A stretch of DNA of 64,000 nt, taken from NCBI RefSeq assembly GCF_905171765.1, contig NC_053395.1:188359577-188423576 (forward strand), in the 5' to 3' direction. Below, in pieces: positions 44,122 to 55,204 of the stretch. Numbering within the stretch: the stretch's first letter is position 1; every line of letters begins with the position of its first letter. The notes beneath the pieces were generated by a model that was not told where the DNA came from, made no database searches, and saw only the letters and a list, made by a program, of their open reading frames with translations. The stretch is from Bufo bufo (Eukaryota > Chordata > Amphibia > Anura > Bufonidae). A program made the position numbers and the translations under genes.

Positions 44122-45325
44122 CTTCTCAGTACTTCTCTACATTGTTGTATATGGTATTTCTGCATGAGTTAGATGGGAGCAGAATCTCCTGTCTTTAGGT
44201 GTAATCTATGGGCAGACATAATTACAGCTAGTTTCCACACACCAGCTCAGAAACAATTGAGATTTACAGATGTAGCCTACAGAGGGGAAAACAGAAAAAA
44301 AAAAAAGAGGCAGGCACAAGTTATATAATGGTCAGATATAGTGTTTACACATATGGCTGACCAAACCAATTTTTGCAGGATCCTCAAACCATCTTATTTT
44401 ATTTTCAAAATATTTTTATTAATTTTAAAGATGTACATACACAAATAAATTGCATCATTCATCAGTGAAATAATTTTGGTTTAAGAGCGGATAAGCCGCA
44501 AATGTGAACAGTAAAACTGGTTTTGATAAAGATTCTCAACAAATTATGACAATTAACAAGATTACTTGATAAAGCGAGGGACTTAGACAGAAAGGAGACC
44601 CCATCTGCTACTTAGACTGTGTTAAACATCAGCTTAATTATAGTAACTACAAGTGTTGCCGAGCGTGAGAACTCAACTCCACATAGGTGCGAGTACTAAC
44701 AAAGGGGGAAATGAGAGAGGAAAAAAAAAAAGAAAGGGGGGGGGTGGTACTTTATTGAAGGGTGTAGACAGGGCCGGCCTTAGGTGTTCAGGCGCCCTGT
44801 GCGAGCTAACCTTGTGGCGCCCCCCCCCCCCCCCCCCAAAAAAAAACAAAACACTGCTTGTTGCTGGCATCATGGCATAGGCTGGCTGACTATCCAACCA
44901 AGTAGTTACCAGCCCACACACCCCAAAGGCCGGTGTAATGTTATACTTCCCTACTTCGTGAGATTTCCCTACCCTCGTCACTTCCAGTCGCACCGGACAT
45001 GACGTGAGGAGGTGTGCAGCGCCACGCAGGCGCACAACGACAGGTTAGGGAAGTTTCACAGCAGAGTGCGCATGCGCCAGGAGCCTCACCAGCGGTTAGG
45101 GAAGGGAAAAATTACGTACGGGCCAGTGCTTTTTCCCTACCCTAACCGCTGGTGAGGCTCCCAGCGCATGCGCAGTGTCGGCCGGTGTCCAGCTGAGAAC
45201 ATCCATCCGATCACCGCACCTGTGCACTGGCCCATAATTTTTCCCTACCCTAACCGCCGGCGAGGCTCCCAGCGCATACGCACTCTGCTGTGAAATTTCC
45301 CTAACCCATCGTTGTGCGCAGTGCA

Positions 45326-45895
45326 CCCCCCCAGTATAATAAACATTGGTGGCGCAGTGCGCCCCCCCAATATAATAAACATTGGTGGCGCAGTGCGCCC
45401 CCCCTATATAATAAACATTGGTGGCGCAGTGCGCCCCCCCAACACCCCAGTATAATAAACATTGGTGGCGCAGTGCGCCCCCCCCCCAATATAATAAACA
45501 TTGGTGGCGCAGTGCGCCCCCCCAATATAATAAACATTGGTGGCGCAGTGCGCCCCCCTCAATATAATAAACATTGGTGGCGCAGTGCGCCCCCCCCAAC
45601 ACCCCAGTATAATAAACATTGGTGGCGCAGTGCGCCCCCCCAGTATAATAAACATTGGTGGCGCAGTGCGCCCCCCCCAATATAATAAACATTGGTGGCG
45701 CAGTGCGCCCCCCCTCAATATAATAAACATTGGTGGCGCAGTGCGCCCCCCCCAACACCCCAGTATAATAAACATTGGTAGCGCAGTGCGCCCCCCCAGT
45801 ATAATAAACATTGGTGGCGCAGTGCGCCCCCCCCAATATAATAAACATTGGTGGTGCAGTGCGCCCCCCCTCAATATAATAAACATTGGTGGGGC
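45326..45895. repeat. 36-38 bp array with higher-order structure
   Basis: About 14 units of AATATAATAAACATTGGTGG followed by CGCAGTGCGCCCCCCC. Longer units with an extra AACACCCCAGT recur near 45440, 45598 and 45752, a four-unit period of about 155 bp. The 250-codon minus ORF and its plus-strand mates are repeat translations. Confidence 0.94.
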
Positions 45896-46154
45896 AGTGC
45901 CAATGAGGGTTAAAAAATAATTAACTCACCTCCTCCAATTGATCGTCTTCTGTTCTTTCTTCATGACCTGTCAAAGGACCTGTGGTGACATCACTGTGCT
46001 CATCACATGATCCATCACCATGGTAATGGGTCATGTGATGAGCTCAGTGACGTCACCACAGGTCCTGAAGAAAACAGGAGACCGGCAGCTATGCGATCAA
46101 CTGGAGGAGGTGAGTTAATTTTTTTTAATTATTTTTTAACCCTCACTGGCACTT

Positions 46155-46370
46155 CCCACTGTGCCACCAATGTTTCTTATACTGGGGTGTTGGGAGGGGG
46201 GCCGCACTGTGCCACCGTTTCTTATACTGGGGTGTTGGGGGGGGGGGGGCCGCACTGTGCCACCGTTTCTTATACTGGGGTGTTGGGGGGGGGGGGCCGC
46301 ACTGTGCCACCGTTTCTTATACTGGGGTGTTGGGGGGGGGGGGGGGGGCGCACTGTGCCACCAACGTTTC
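46155..46370. repeat. array of CACTGTGCCACC units with G tracts
   Basis: Four to five units of GCACTGTGCCACCGTTTCTT followed by ATACTGGGGTGTTGGG and a G run of 4 to over 15. They are the inverted cousins of the units at 45326-45895. Confidence 0.88.
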
Positions 46371-47098
46371 TTATACAAATACAGGAGGCGGGTGCCGGAA
46401 TCAAATAGCCGGCACCCGACCTTTGTGACAGGGAGCTGCGATCAGCGGCAGTTAACCCCTCAGGTACCGCACCTGAAGGGTTAACTCAACTGCAGCTGAT
46501 CGCAGCTCCCTGTCACAGAGGTCGGGTGCCGGCTATTTGATTCCAGCACCCGCCTCCTGTATTTGTATTTCAGGTCAGTTTTTTTTATTGGTGGCGCAGT
46601 GGCCACAGCCCCTCCCCTCCTCCTCCTGCCTCTTCTTATTGGCAGCGGCGGGGGCAGCAGGCAGGTCAGACAGAGGAGAGGGAGATGGAGGGGGCGCCCC
46701 GAGGGAGAACACAAGTGCAGCCTCGCCTGCCGCAGATTACATTGCGAGCTGTCGGCTGCCCAGCGCCCCTGTTACTATGGCGCCCTGTGCGGCCGCACAG
46801 CCCGCACACCCCAAAGGCCGGCCCTGGGTGTAGAACAGTTTGGATAGCCTCTGATGAACAGATACTCTCTTCCGAGAGTTGGGGCAGACCTTCTGGATCT
46901 CATTGAGTGCTATGAAAATGTGAGAGAGACAACTGTAGACCCAGGTTATGACAGGTGGTATTGTTAGGACCCTCCACTATTGGCCTTCCATATTGACCAT
47001 TGTGACCATGTCTTAGTGTATTTGTGATGTGTTCTCAGTTCCCAGTGTGATAATTCTTCTGGTCTAGAGAGAGATTCGACCTTGTCCAACCAAAGTGT

Positions 47099-49378
47099 TT
47101 AAGTAGTTTGTAGTCTAGATTCCCAATTGGAGGCTTTCAATAATCTCAGCAAACTTTTCTCTGGTTTTGATAGCGAGTCTGGAAGCAAATTGAGTAAAGC
47201 AATCTCAGGGCATGTCTGGATTTTAGTATGTTCTGACTGCAGTATATTATTTATATTATCGAATATCTGATTCCAGAAGGCCTTCAGAGACGTGCATGCC
47301 CACCATAAATGTAGAAATGAGCCTCTCTTAGTATGGCATCTCCAGCACAGCTCCGAGGTGGATCTATACATCTGCTTCAATTTCATAGGTGTCAGATACC
47401 ATCTAGTTAGGACTTTGTATGTATTCTCTTGTACATTGGTGCATTTGAGGTTTGTTGAGATGTATTGTGTATTTAAATCTCATTCCCATTCTTTAAGGAA
47501 TTGGGATTTCAATTTTAAGTAAGTTTGGCACATGGTGTGTATTTATCTTTTGGGGTGGATGTGAATGCGATACTAATTTTTCAAACCAGGTGAGCTCAGA
47601 CTGTTGGTTGACTTGGGGCAGGACTTCCTTTAGAGCGGTCCGGATAATAGTAGATTGTAAATTGTTTAGCTGAAGTGCCTGGAACTTGATTTTAATAGCA
47701 TTTATATCAAGGAATGCACCATCTTGGTCCAATTGTTCTCCTAGAGACGCTTTTGAATTTCGTAATTGAGTCGGTATGGAATTGCAGCCATCTCCGGCAG
47801 TCATCAGCTGTGAGGGATATTTGGAGCATAGTTCCCTTATTTCTTCTGTTTTCCACATGGATAGAGTAGCTTTTAGAAGGATAGTATCTCTTGGAATGGT
47901 GGGGATGTTTTGTGGGTTAGAGAAGATCAAACCTCTGAGTGGGTAGTTTGCTAATTTCTCTTCCATTTGGATCCAATGTTTATGAATCGGTCGTTTGATC
48001 CAGTCAACCACACGATTTAGGTGAACTGCTCTATAATATCAAGACACAGATGGTAGGCCTATTCCGCCTTTTAGTAAATGGGAGCTGTAATATTTTATTG
48101 CAGATTCTTGGTCTCACTTTGTCCCAGATGTATCTAGAGCAGATTTTGCTAATTGTTACATAAAAGAGGCGCGGTAGCTTTATGGGGAGAACTTGTAATA
48201 GATACGATATTTGGGGGAATATGACAGTATTCAACATATTCTTGCGTCCTAGCCAGGAGATGAAGGTGGGTGACCAAGAACTCAGAAGCTCTGGGATGGA
48301 TTTTAGTAAAGGGAGATCGTTTAGGTCATCTAGTTTATTAAGGTTCGGGGGAAAATTGATTCCTAAGAATTTTAATGATTTGTCTGTCCAATCAAAGGGA
48401 GAGTCTGTGTGTAGTTTCTTCAGTTCTTTGGGTAGGATATTTATGCCCATGGCTTGGGATTAAGTTATGTTGATTTTGAAGTTGGAGATCGTACCGAATG
48501 CATTGAAGCTTTCGAGGATTGTTGGGAAGGCTTGAGTGGGGTTTGAAACAAGTAATAGGAGATCAACAGCATAGGCCGCTTGTTCGATTTCTAAGTCTCC
48601 GCAGGCTAGACCTTTAATCTCTGTGGATTGTCTAATGTGCTGCAGTAGAGGTTCCACTGTTAAAATAAATAGAATCAGGGATAGTGGGCACCCCTGTCTG
48701 GTACCGTTACTTATATTGACTGCCTGAGAGAGTGTCATTTACTCTAATGTAAGCACTAGGGAAGTCGTACATTGCAAATATTGCTTTAATGAAAGGGCTA
48801 GGAAATCCGAACTTTATCAGTGTGCTTTTTATAAAGGACCACACCACTCGATCAAAGGTTTTTTCAGCGTCAGTCCCTAGCAGGACTATAGAGTTATTTC
48901 GCCTTTTCACCAAAGTAATAGCGTTTATAATTTTATATGTATTGTCTTTGCCTTCTCGGCCTGTTTGGTGAGGGTGAATTAAGTCTGCAAGTAGATGTTT
49001 TATCCTGGCTGATAGTATTCTCGCGTAAATTTTGAAATCTAGATTTAGCAAGGATATCGGCCTTGAGCAAAAAGTAGGATCTTTTCGTGGCTTGTGAATC
49101 AATGTGATATGCGCATTTAGGGTTTGGGGTGTAAAGGAATTACCGGATAGTGCTGAATTGAAGGTTTGGCGCATATATGGAGAGAGGGTATCGATGAAGG
49201 TTGTGTAATACAAGCCTGGGAGGCCATCAGGGCCTGGGGATTTCCCTTTTGCTATGGATTTTATGGTCTCGGTTATTTCTCGTGTGGAAATGGGGGTGTA
49301 TAAATGTATTGCCTGTTTGGGAGTGATGAACGGTAGGTGTAACTTTTGAAGAAAGTCCGTTGTAAGCTTGGCCTTCAA
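47099..49378 (-). pseudogene. L1-like ORF2 reverse transcriptase and C-terminus, frameshifted
   Basis: ORF2p of L1-type LINEs reverse transcribes at nicked DNA. From high to low coordinates I read: IAKGKSPGPDGLPGLYY near 49245 (finger motif), HITLIHKPRKDPT, SRPISLLNLDFKIYARIL, and DAEKTFDRVVW near 48855 (block with the first catalytic Asp). After a frameshift near 48720 come NGTRQGCPLSLILF and AAYAVDLLLLVS near 48570. The YADD catalytic box has become YAVD, losing one metal-binding Asp. Pieces at 48031-48450 and 47493-48011 are in other frames. The C-terminal Cys/His segment CWRCHTKRGSFLHLWWAC lies near 47320. It is clearly dead. Confidence 0.9.
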
Positions 49379-50068
49379 GGTTCTGAAAGTTAAAAAGGTA
49401 ATTTAGGCACATCTCTGTGTAGAGATCCAAAGAAAAATGTAGGCACTGCCTATTTGACTTGGCGGATGTTAAAATCTTTAATCTGGGAAGGAGAGACGTC
49501 GGGTTAAGTGGCATGGTAGCGAGATACAGGTGGGGGAGGGGGTGGCGGACAGAGCGTGGCAGCCCGCGGACTCAGAGAACACTGAGGCTTTGGTACCTCT
49601 GGTGTCCAGTGTCAGTCCAGTCCCGACCCAAGTACTCACCGGGTCTGTCGGCAGGATCTCGCATGAAATCTTGGTGGGTCTCTACTGCCAGGGATGTCTC
49701 GCGGGGGCTGGCAAGATGGCGGGAGAATTCGGCTTTCGTAAAAGTTCTAGACTTGCCTGTTAAGCGTCGTAAATTTAACACGCGGTCTTCCGTGGCGCCC
49801 AGGCCCGAACAATAACTTTCCTCTTGGGTCACCGAGGAGCCCCAAATTAGGCTCTAAATGTGTCTGAGGGTATCCCCTATTGTTAATTGGTAGTTTTGGG
49901 GGGTCGCTTGAGCTTCTAGGCGTTTGGATTGAGTCAGATTAGGATCCTCAAACCATCTAATGTGTATGGGGGCCCCCCAACTATTTCCTAAAGAGAGGTT
50001 TAGGATGTTGGTTTTCAGCTTGCGTGATCTTCCTTTGTACTGACAGATTCCTGATTAATAAAGAAACA

Positions 50069-50350
50069 TTTGGGGGGTCATTTATTAAGCTTAAATACTT
50101 GTATTAGGGCACAGATTGTCGCTCAAGGCTTAGATGCGTCGCAATTTGTGACTTCTCACGCCAGGTGGGCATGGCGGTGGTGGAAAGGGGTGGGTCGGCA
50201 GGTACGTCTCATTTACCATTTTCTACGCTTGCTTCAGGTGTAGAAAAAGGTCTAAATTGAAGACAGCTCGGAAGCCTCTACATATCTTCGGCGATCCACC
50301 AACAGCGATGGGGCTTTATTAAGCTGGTCTTAATAAATGTGCTCCTTGGT
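50069..50350. mobile_element. MITE with TCATTTATTAAG ends
   Basis: This starts GGGGGGTCATTTATTAAGCT and ends AAGCTGGTCTTAATAAATG, with partial inverted symmetry inside (GTCGC, CTACGC and GTGTAGAAAAAGG blocks). Similar termini lie at 53842-54118 and near 14537. The 50351-50720 stretch has no gene. Confidence 0.5.
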
Positions 50351-50743
50351 CTTTAAATGCTTCCTACAGGCATGAATTCAATGAACTGTGTGTCTGCTCA
50401 GTGCTAGGGATATAACAGGGGAGGCTTCTCACAGGGTTATTGGCTGCCAGAAAGAATAGATAAGGAGGTGGAGGACCCTCTGTGTTATTAGCTAAAAAAA
50501 ACAACAAAAAAAAAAAACAGTACCATAAGAGAGCTAATATCACTGGCAGTGTATTTTTATGGTGGGTTAGCAGCAGGTCGTGCATGGAGGTGCAGTTTTA
50601 CAAAAGCTGGTGGGAACTACATTTTGCAGCTCTCTGATATACGGAGCTGATGAGAGACTAGAATCTCCTCCTAATAGCGCCTTCAATCATCTACAGCAAA
50701 AAAACAAAAAAAAAACATTCAGGTTTCAGATTAGATGATCTGT

Positions 50744-50749
50744 TTTATT
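50744..50749 (-). promoter_or_regulatory. UBR3: AATAAA polyadenylation signal, putative for UBR3
   Basis: TTTATT on + reads AATAAA on the minus strand, about 1.2 kb after the UBR3 stop codon. Cleavage would be expected some 15-25 nt further on, near 50720-50730. I see no earlier equally plausible signal, but transcripts are needed to decide. Confidence 0.45.
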
Positions 50750-50972
50750 GTTTTGTACATTTTTACAAGACCTAGATGACTATGTCTTGCTCAGATGTCA
50801 TTTAAGCCTAGTTCACTGCATACAACAAAGCACTTACCCTTGCAGAAAGAACACAGTTGGAACAAAACTTTGAGGGTAAAGGAAAGAATACAGCAATCCA
50901 ATATCACATTTCAATTTCATGTCCAGTGAGAGTCTTAAAATTCCTGAGAATGAAATTCAGTTTTAGCAAAGC

Positions 50973-50975
<3 letters not shown>

Positions 50976-51011
<36 letters not shown>
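50976..51011. repeat. 36-bp poly(A) on the plus strand
   Basis: An uninterrupted run of A, which would be poly(U) in the UBR3 message. It could be a slippage-prone mononucleotide tract; run length in an assembly is unreliable. Confidence 0.9.
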
Positions 51012-51013
<2 letters not shown>

Positions 51014-51932
51014 TTCGCAGACCCTCTGGACAAATAACTCAACTTATGTATATGTCCCTGAATGCGTGTATTTTCTTCTATACACACATACAGCAATATT
51101 TATATATGATTACAATTTGAATGTAAAATTGTCATTAATAACATCTGTATACCATCTGTAACTATACAATATTTCACAGGAAACAAAAGGTGTTTTACAA
51201 TGGATTCCTAATTACATATCAACACTCAAAAAAGCAAAACAAAAAAAGGACACGTTAATAGATTTGTTTACAGTGAGCTTATCAAACATTTAAAAGTGCA
51301 GTCCCATTTAGCAAATACAATTAAACCCACCCGGCCATACTAAACCATTGCTTCAGTATGGTTGAGTAGTTTGTAAGATAAGGCTCAAAAGCCCAAAAAC
51401 GTAAATATCACAATTTATCACAGCACATTATATTCACAACAATGCCCCCCCACCCATATCCCCTCCCCTCTGGCGGCTTCGCACTGGAGGTGGATGACCA
51501 GTGCGCTGACCCTGGTGGTATACAAAGCAGCGCTAACAAACCCTAATGTCGGCCTGTTGTACTGAGGCGTGCACTATATGTCAGTTAAGTCTCCAGTGAC
51601 TATACAAATCAACACAAGGATGAAGCTAGAAGCGAGTTAATTAAAAATAAAATGTACAGAAACTATAAAGAAATCTATAGAAGAAGCGGAAATGCGCCTT
51701 GAACATTCAGTATTCATTGTGCTTGCAGGACGACACCGGCTGTAGTGTTCCTTTCTTTCTTCTGACGTTCGTATACTTAGCTCTTCTAGTGCTTGCCGGG
51801 GAGTGTTGTTATTAGTACAATAGCACCTAATCACTAAAAAGCTTTATGGTGGCGGGGATCGCGCCAGCCTCTTCTTTCCGTAGGAAGCCCTTTGCTTCTT
51901 GCTAGCAATTTCATTTGCAGTTGCATTGATCT

Positions 51933-52050
51933 TCACAGGCCATTGTAATGCGGGCCCCATCTTTTATTGATGTGATCAAACGTGTGCGTCACCCACTGCT
52001 GCTCCAACACATTGTAACGCTCCTTGCAGATGTAAAGAGGCTTTCCGCGT
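51933..52050 (-). CDS. UBR3: UBR3 terminal coding exon
   Basis: The last coding exon, 118 bp. It starts after the acceptor TTTTCATAG and completes an Arg codon split 2+1 with the previous exon. It encodes RGKPLYICKERYNVLEQQWV followed by THTFDHINKRWGPHYNGL and TGA at 51933-51935. The ending HINKRWGPHYNGL is the one I know for vertebrate UBR3; UBR1 and UBR2 end differently. The intron to the previous exon is 207 bp (52051-52257). No lesion is visible. Confidence 0.88.
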
Positions 52051-52257
52051 CTATGAAAAGACGGTAAAGGATGTAATGAGGCATTTTTTTTCCTTATGGC
52101 ATAGTGGCAATTTAACATAATGAAATAAAATAAAAAAACAATAATGCACCAGTGGTGGAGGTCCAAAAGATACATACAGAGACACGCCACTGTATAAATC
52201 ACTGAAAATTATCTTGTACTTCCAGAAACTCTGGTAGTAACCGGCGTGCATTATTAC

Positions 52258-52397
52258 CTGAGCTCTCGGTCTTCCTCGCCATGTGCATCAAGATACACAG
52301 AACCCCAGAGGCAGAAGCGGTGCCCCCGAATTATGATTATCACTGAGGCGTTGATTAGCAGGAAAATCCCGGTACCAGCACCACAGTTCTGGGAGTG
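52258..52397 (-). CDS. UBR3: UBR3 penultimate coding exon
   Basis: 140 bp between the acceptor TTCTATTACAG and the donor CAG|GTAATA. It encodes [20 protein letters not shown], then [20 protein letters not shown] and EEDREL, ending with the first two bases of an Arg codon. HSQNCG continues the Cys-rich segment begun in the previous exon. In the UBR family this region forms the C-terminal cap or autoinhibitory fold after the RING; that placement is family knowledge, not visible here. The upstream intron is 1217 bp (52398-53614) and contains a dispersed repeat at 52600-52910. Confidence 0.88.
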
Positions 52398-52599
52398 CTG
52401 TAATAGAAGGAATAAGCAACAACAAATATTAGAATAAAGTCTTATTTTTTGCTATTAAACCAGTACTTAAAAGGGTTGAGACACCATTACATGTTATTTT
52501 AATATAATTCAGCAGGAAAAACTACCGTAGTTACTTTCGTAATTTACTTTGTTACAAAAATACTCCAGTTGTGAGATATTCTCTTTTATTTCATTATAA

Positions 52600-52910
52600 T
52601 AGTGCCCCCTGGTGTTTAATCTGTATAGTAAAGTGCACGTCCACCTACTGAGGTGGTCATACACGTTCAGTTTCATCCTTCAAATGCCACTAGCCCTGAA
52701 TTGTGACAGGGAGAGAGCTTATAAACTTAGAAAAGACACCTTCCGATAAAGAGCGGCTAGACTGAAGTAAATCTAGCGGAGCAACGAATGTGGAGATCTC
52801 TGGATCCATGTGAGGTACAGGGCTGGTTCGAGCTTTGTTAGAAATAGATTGTCATGTCCTATATGCTGTCTGATTCTTATTTTTGACATCAGCTGTGGCA
52901 TAATCTCTTT
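52600..52910 (+). repeat. dispersed repeat, copy 2
   Basis: This is similar to 4815-5150 in the same orientation: CTTCAAATGCCAC, GAGAGAGCTT, GAGGTACAGGGCTGGTTC, GCTTTGTTAGAAATAG. It lies in a UBR3 intron. The rest of the intron (52911-53614) shows only a decayed hAT MITE end near 53133. Confidence 0.5.
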
Positions 52911-53614
52911 AACCCTTTCTTTACCATTACTCACACAGCAGCGGGTACGCTTTTGGAAGTAATGTGCACATCTCAGAATCTAGTTTCCGGTAACTCTAAA
53001 GTGTGTAACTAAGAAAGTCTACATTGAAAAATGACAATATACCATTGGGATACCTGTGCTCTGAACAATTCGATTTAGACATTTAAAAGATGCCCTAACA
53101 CATAGAAGTCAATGGCTGCACACTCTAAGTCAGGCATCCTCAAACTGCGCTCCTCCAGCTGACTAAGTTAAACCTTACTCACTGTATATACTTTTGACAT
53201 AGTATTTATATTTCACAAAGTACCTGTCACCACATTTGAGGTGTAATAATCAATATTACTTCATGATATATTCCCTTGTGTACATGAAAGAGGAACTCCT
53301 TAGGAACAAGGAGGAACTCTGAATAAACAGTATCGGCAATGGTTAACTGTTCACTGGTTAAATTCAGGATGTCTGCATTGACTGGAAGAAATCAAAGTCA
53401 CACTGTGCAGATTATATTCTGATACTAGGATTGGTCCAAATACATTTAATGACATATGATCTATCACGTTAGGACAGAGGACACTTTTTATAGTTCTTGG
53501 CTTATCCGCAGAGAGCAGGCAGGTCTATAAAATCGTACCGGATCACATGATAGCAAACAAGACCTGCAAGGTAGATGCATGGGAAATTATGAAGTAATGA
53601 CACCAAAGTCTTAC

Positions 53615-53824
53615 CAGGACACATTCACAGAAATTCTGCTGCTTGCAGCAAAGTCCCTTCAAGCAAACAAATGTACCGCACACAAGGCAAAGTGCTGGAT
53701 CCTTGGGAACTTTAGTGCAGACACTGCAGGCCTTCCTATGATAATACTGGAAAATGGTGTTGTAGATTTCTGGCAACTGGAGAAGCCTTGGTAAATCCCA
53801 CTTGGTCTCTTGAATAAGCAGAGT
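53615..53824 (-). CDS. UBR3: UBR3 coding exon, Cys-rich
   Basis: 210 bp, exactly 70 codons in phase 0, between the acceptor TTTTCTCCCAG and the donor CTG|GTAAGA. It encodes TLLIQETKWDLPRLLQLPEI, then YNTIFQYYHRKACSVCTKVP, KDPALCLVCGTFVCLKGLCC and KQQNFCECVL. Cysteines in CSVC, CLVC, FVC, CC and CEC look like zinc ligands, and the segment is strongly UBR3-like. The LPRLLQLPE stretch is shared more widely among UBR1/2/3 C-termini. The upstream intron is 5.15 kb and packed with MITEs, a solo LTR and the third large TTAA element. Confidence 0.9.
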
Positions 53825-53841
53825 CTGGGAGAAAAGACATA

Positions 53842-54118
53842 GGGGGACATTCATCAATGCTTTTACGCCACAATTGTGACATACAAAAGTCGCACATTAT
53901 GAGGCACAGCATCTGTGCACCATAATTTGACTTTTTGAGCTTTCTGGCACTTTTCTGAAGTGCTGAGAAAAGGGGTGTGGCTTAGCTGGGGGCGTGACTT
54001 CGCGCCACCGCTGCAGTTACGATAACTTTCTCCAGAAAGTGGAGGAGGTTCTAGCTGAAGTCTACGCCAGCCTGTAGTTTCTGGTGCACAATAGGGCAGA
54101 GATGCGCCCGATTTGTTA
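53842..54118. mobile_element. MITE with ACATTCATCAA end, right end decayed
   Basis: GGGGGACATTCATCAATGCT resembles the GGGTCATTTATTAAG termini at 50069. The right side ends in a GCCCGATTTGTTAAGAGG-like terminus near 54105-54122. It lies 18 bp from the UBR3 exon's upstream border, next to the polypyrimidine tract. Confidence 0.45.
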
Positions 54119-54138
54119 AGAGGCTGAGCAGACTGACT

Positions 54139-54341
54139 GATTTGTGTGGAAAGATTCAGTAAAATTTGATTTAAATCTCTGCTCATTCTGGGCTTTGAAG
54201 TCCTGGAGGCGGTCCTATCAGTGATTGACAGCCTTCCCTATGACTGTGAAGTCAATCACTGATAGGACCGCCTCCTGGACTTTAGAGCCCAGAATGAGCA
54301 GGAATTTAAATCAAATTTTACTGAATGTTTCCACACAAATC
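54139..54341. repeat. foldback repeat, about 95-bp arms
   Basis: GATTTGTGTGGAAA through AGTCCTGGAGGCGGTCCTAT and CAGTGATTGACAG is followed by its reverse complement ending TTTCCACACAAATC. The axis is near 54240. An adjoining TTAA MITE end (GGTGACAGCTTCCCTTTAA) lies at 54411-54429. Confidence 0.82.
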
Positions 54342-54592
54342 TATATAACAATCTGCTGAGCTCCTCCTGCTCTATAACAGGCTGCCTGCAGATTACTTTG
54401 CATTTTCATGGTGACAGCTTCCCTTTAATTTCTGTAAATACTTCTGCTAAATATTTTTAAAAAATACCACATCACAAAAGAGATGCTGTCACCTCTCCTG
54501 ACATGTCTGGTTTAATAGCTTCATGCATTTCCCATGAAATAATTCTGGAGCATCTATTCTTATGACTCTATTGTTAACATACTGTCACGTTT

Positions 54593-55204
54593 CGGTGTGG
54601 GACGAGCATAGGAGGGAAGGGGAGAACAGGGAATCAGGCCTGAGAACTAGGGAAGGAAAATGGACACCTCCTAGTGAAAACCCTAACCAAAATCTTGACT
54701 GACTACCAGTATGAACAGACCCCAAAAGGTAGACGAGTGCATACGCAGGAATACCTAGAGTCCTATTTAGCCCTATAGGACCCTGGTACTAATGGCAGGG
54801 ACGAGACTACCTGTTCCCTCAAAAGGAAGGACGAACAGGAGGCTCCTTCAGGCCTAATACAAACAATAGGGAAATGCAACACACAAAACCCAAACAAAAT
54901 ACAAGGGAAAGGAAAGACTTAACTTCAAAGGGGCTATGGAAGCACCAGGAACTCAGCCGAGATCCAACCACAATCTATTCCAAAGGTCCAAACAGAAGCT
55001 ATAAACCGTACAGCATTGTGGGAGAAGCAACTATAAATAGAGAAGGTTAAATGACCCTAATAGCCACACCTGGGGAAAGAAGGTGCGACAAGCACCAGAA
55101 ACAACACAGACGTTATTTGATCCAAACGGAAAACATGTCAGATCAAACCACGTGTTGCCAGTCTCACCGATCTCCTGCCACCTGTCGCAGGAACATCCGT
55201 GACA
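54593..55204. mobile_element. solo LTR, 612 bp
   Basis: This begins TGTCACG and ends CGTGACA, with CATAC directly repeated at 54588-54592 and 55205-55209. TG...CA ends with a 5-bp duplication are diagnostic of an LTR retrotransposon insertion. No internal genes remain, so it is a solo LTR from recombination between LTRs. A TATAAATA motif lies at 55032. Orientation is not certain. It lies in a UBR3 intron. Confidence 0.85.

Larger units (their letters stand above)
44769..46826. mobile_element. 2.06-kb non-autonomous hAT inside the LINE
   Basis: The ends CAGGGCCGGCCTTAGGTGTT and AAAGGCCGGCCCTG are inverted repeats. GGTGTAGA stands at both sides (44761-44768 and 46827-46834), and removing one copy plus the element rejoins the LINE. 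The interior has CCTAACCGCTGGTGAGGCTC inverted blocks at 45050-45300, two tandem arrays (45326-45895 and 46155-46370) and a palindrome of GGGTGCCGGAATCAAATAGC at 46385-46560. No transposase. Confidence 0.94.
44395..49940 (-). mobile_element. L1-like LINE with 18-bp target duplication, split by a hAT
   Basis: AGGATCCTCAAACCATCT occurs at 44377-44394 and 49941-49958, immediately outside the element. The minus-strand 3' end is A-rich (T-rich around 44395-44435 on +). Minus-strand translation gives L1-type ORF2 in pieces (47099-49378), while 49450-49940 looks like 5'UTR or ORF1 start. Endonuclease and early ORF2 are missing, so it is internally deleted. Without the hAT (44769-46826 plus one 8-mer) it is about 3.48 kb. 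Confidence 0.9.
50725..51932 (-). other. UBR3: putative UBR3 3'UTR
   Basis: Sequence between the stop codon (51933-51935) and the AATAAA signal is AT-rich and free of recognisable transposons, unlike everything on either side. That fits a retained 3'UTR. It includes a 36-bp A run on + (U run in RNA). Confidence 0.5.

Noticed and set aside
45096..45886. Minus-strand ORFs of 160-250 codons (GGAHCATNVYY repeats)
   Set aside because: They translate a 36-38 bp array in several frames on both strands, with no domain. The array belongs to a hAT element.
1..50700. Search for exons of a neighbouring gene such as MYO3B
   Set aside because: No kinase, myosin-type or other splice-bordered coding block was recognised outside transposons. 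Small exons could be missed by eye.
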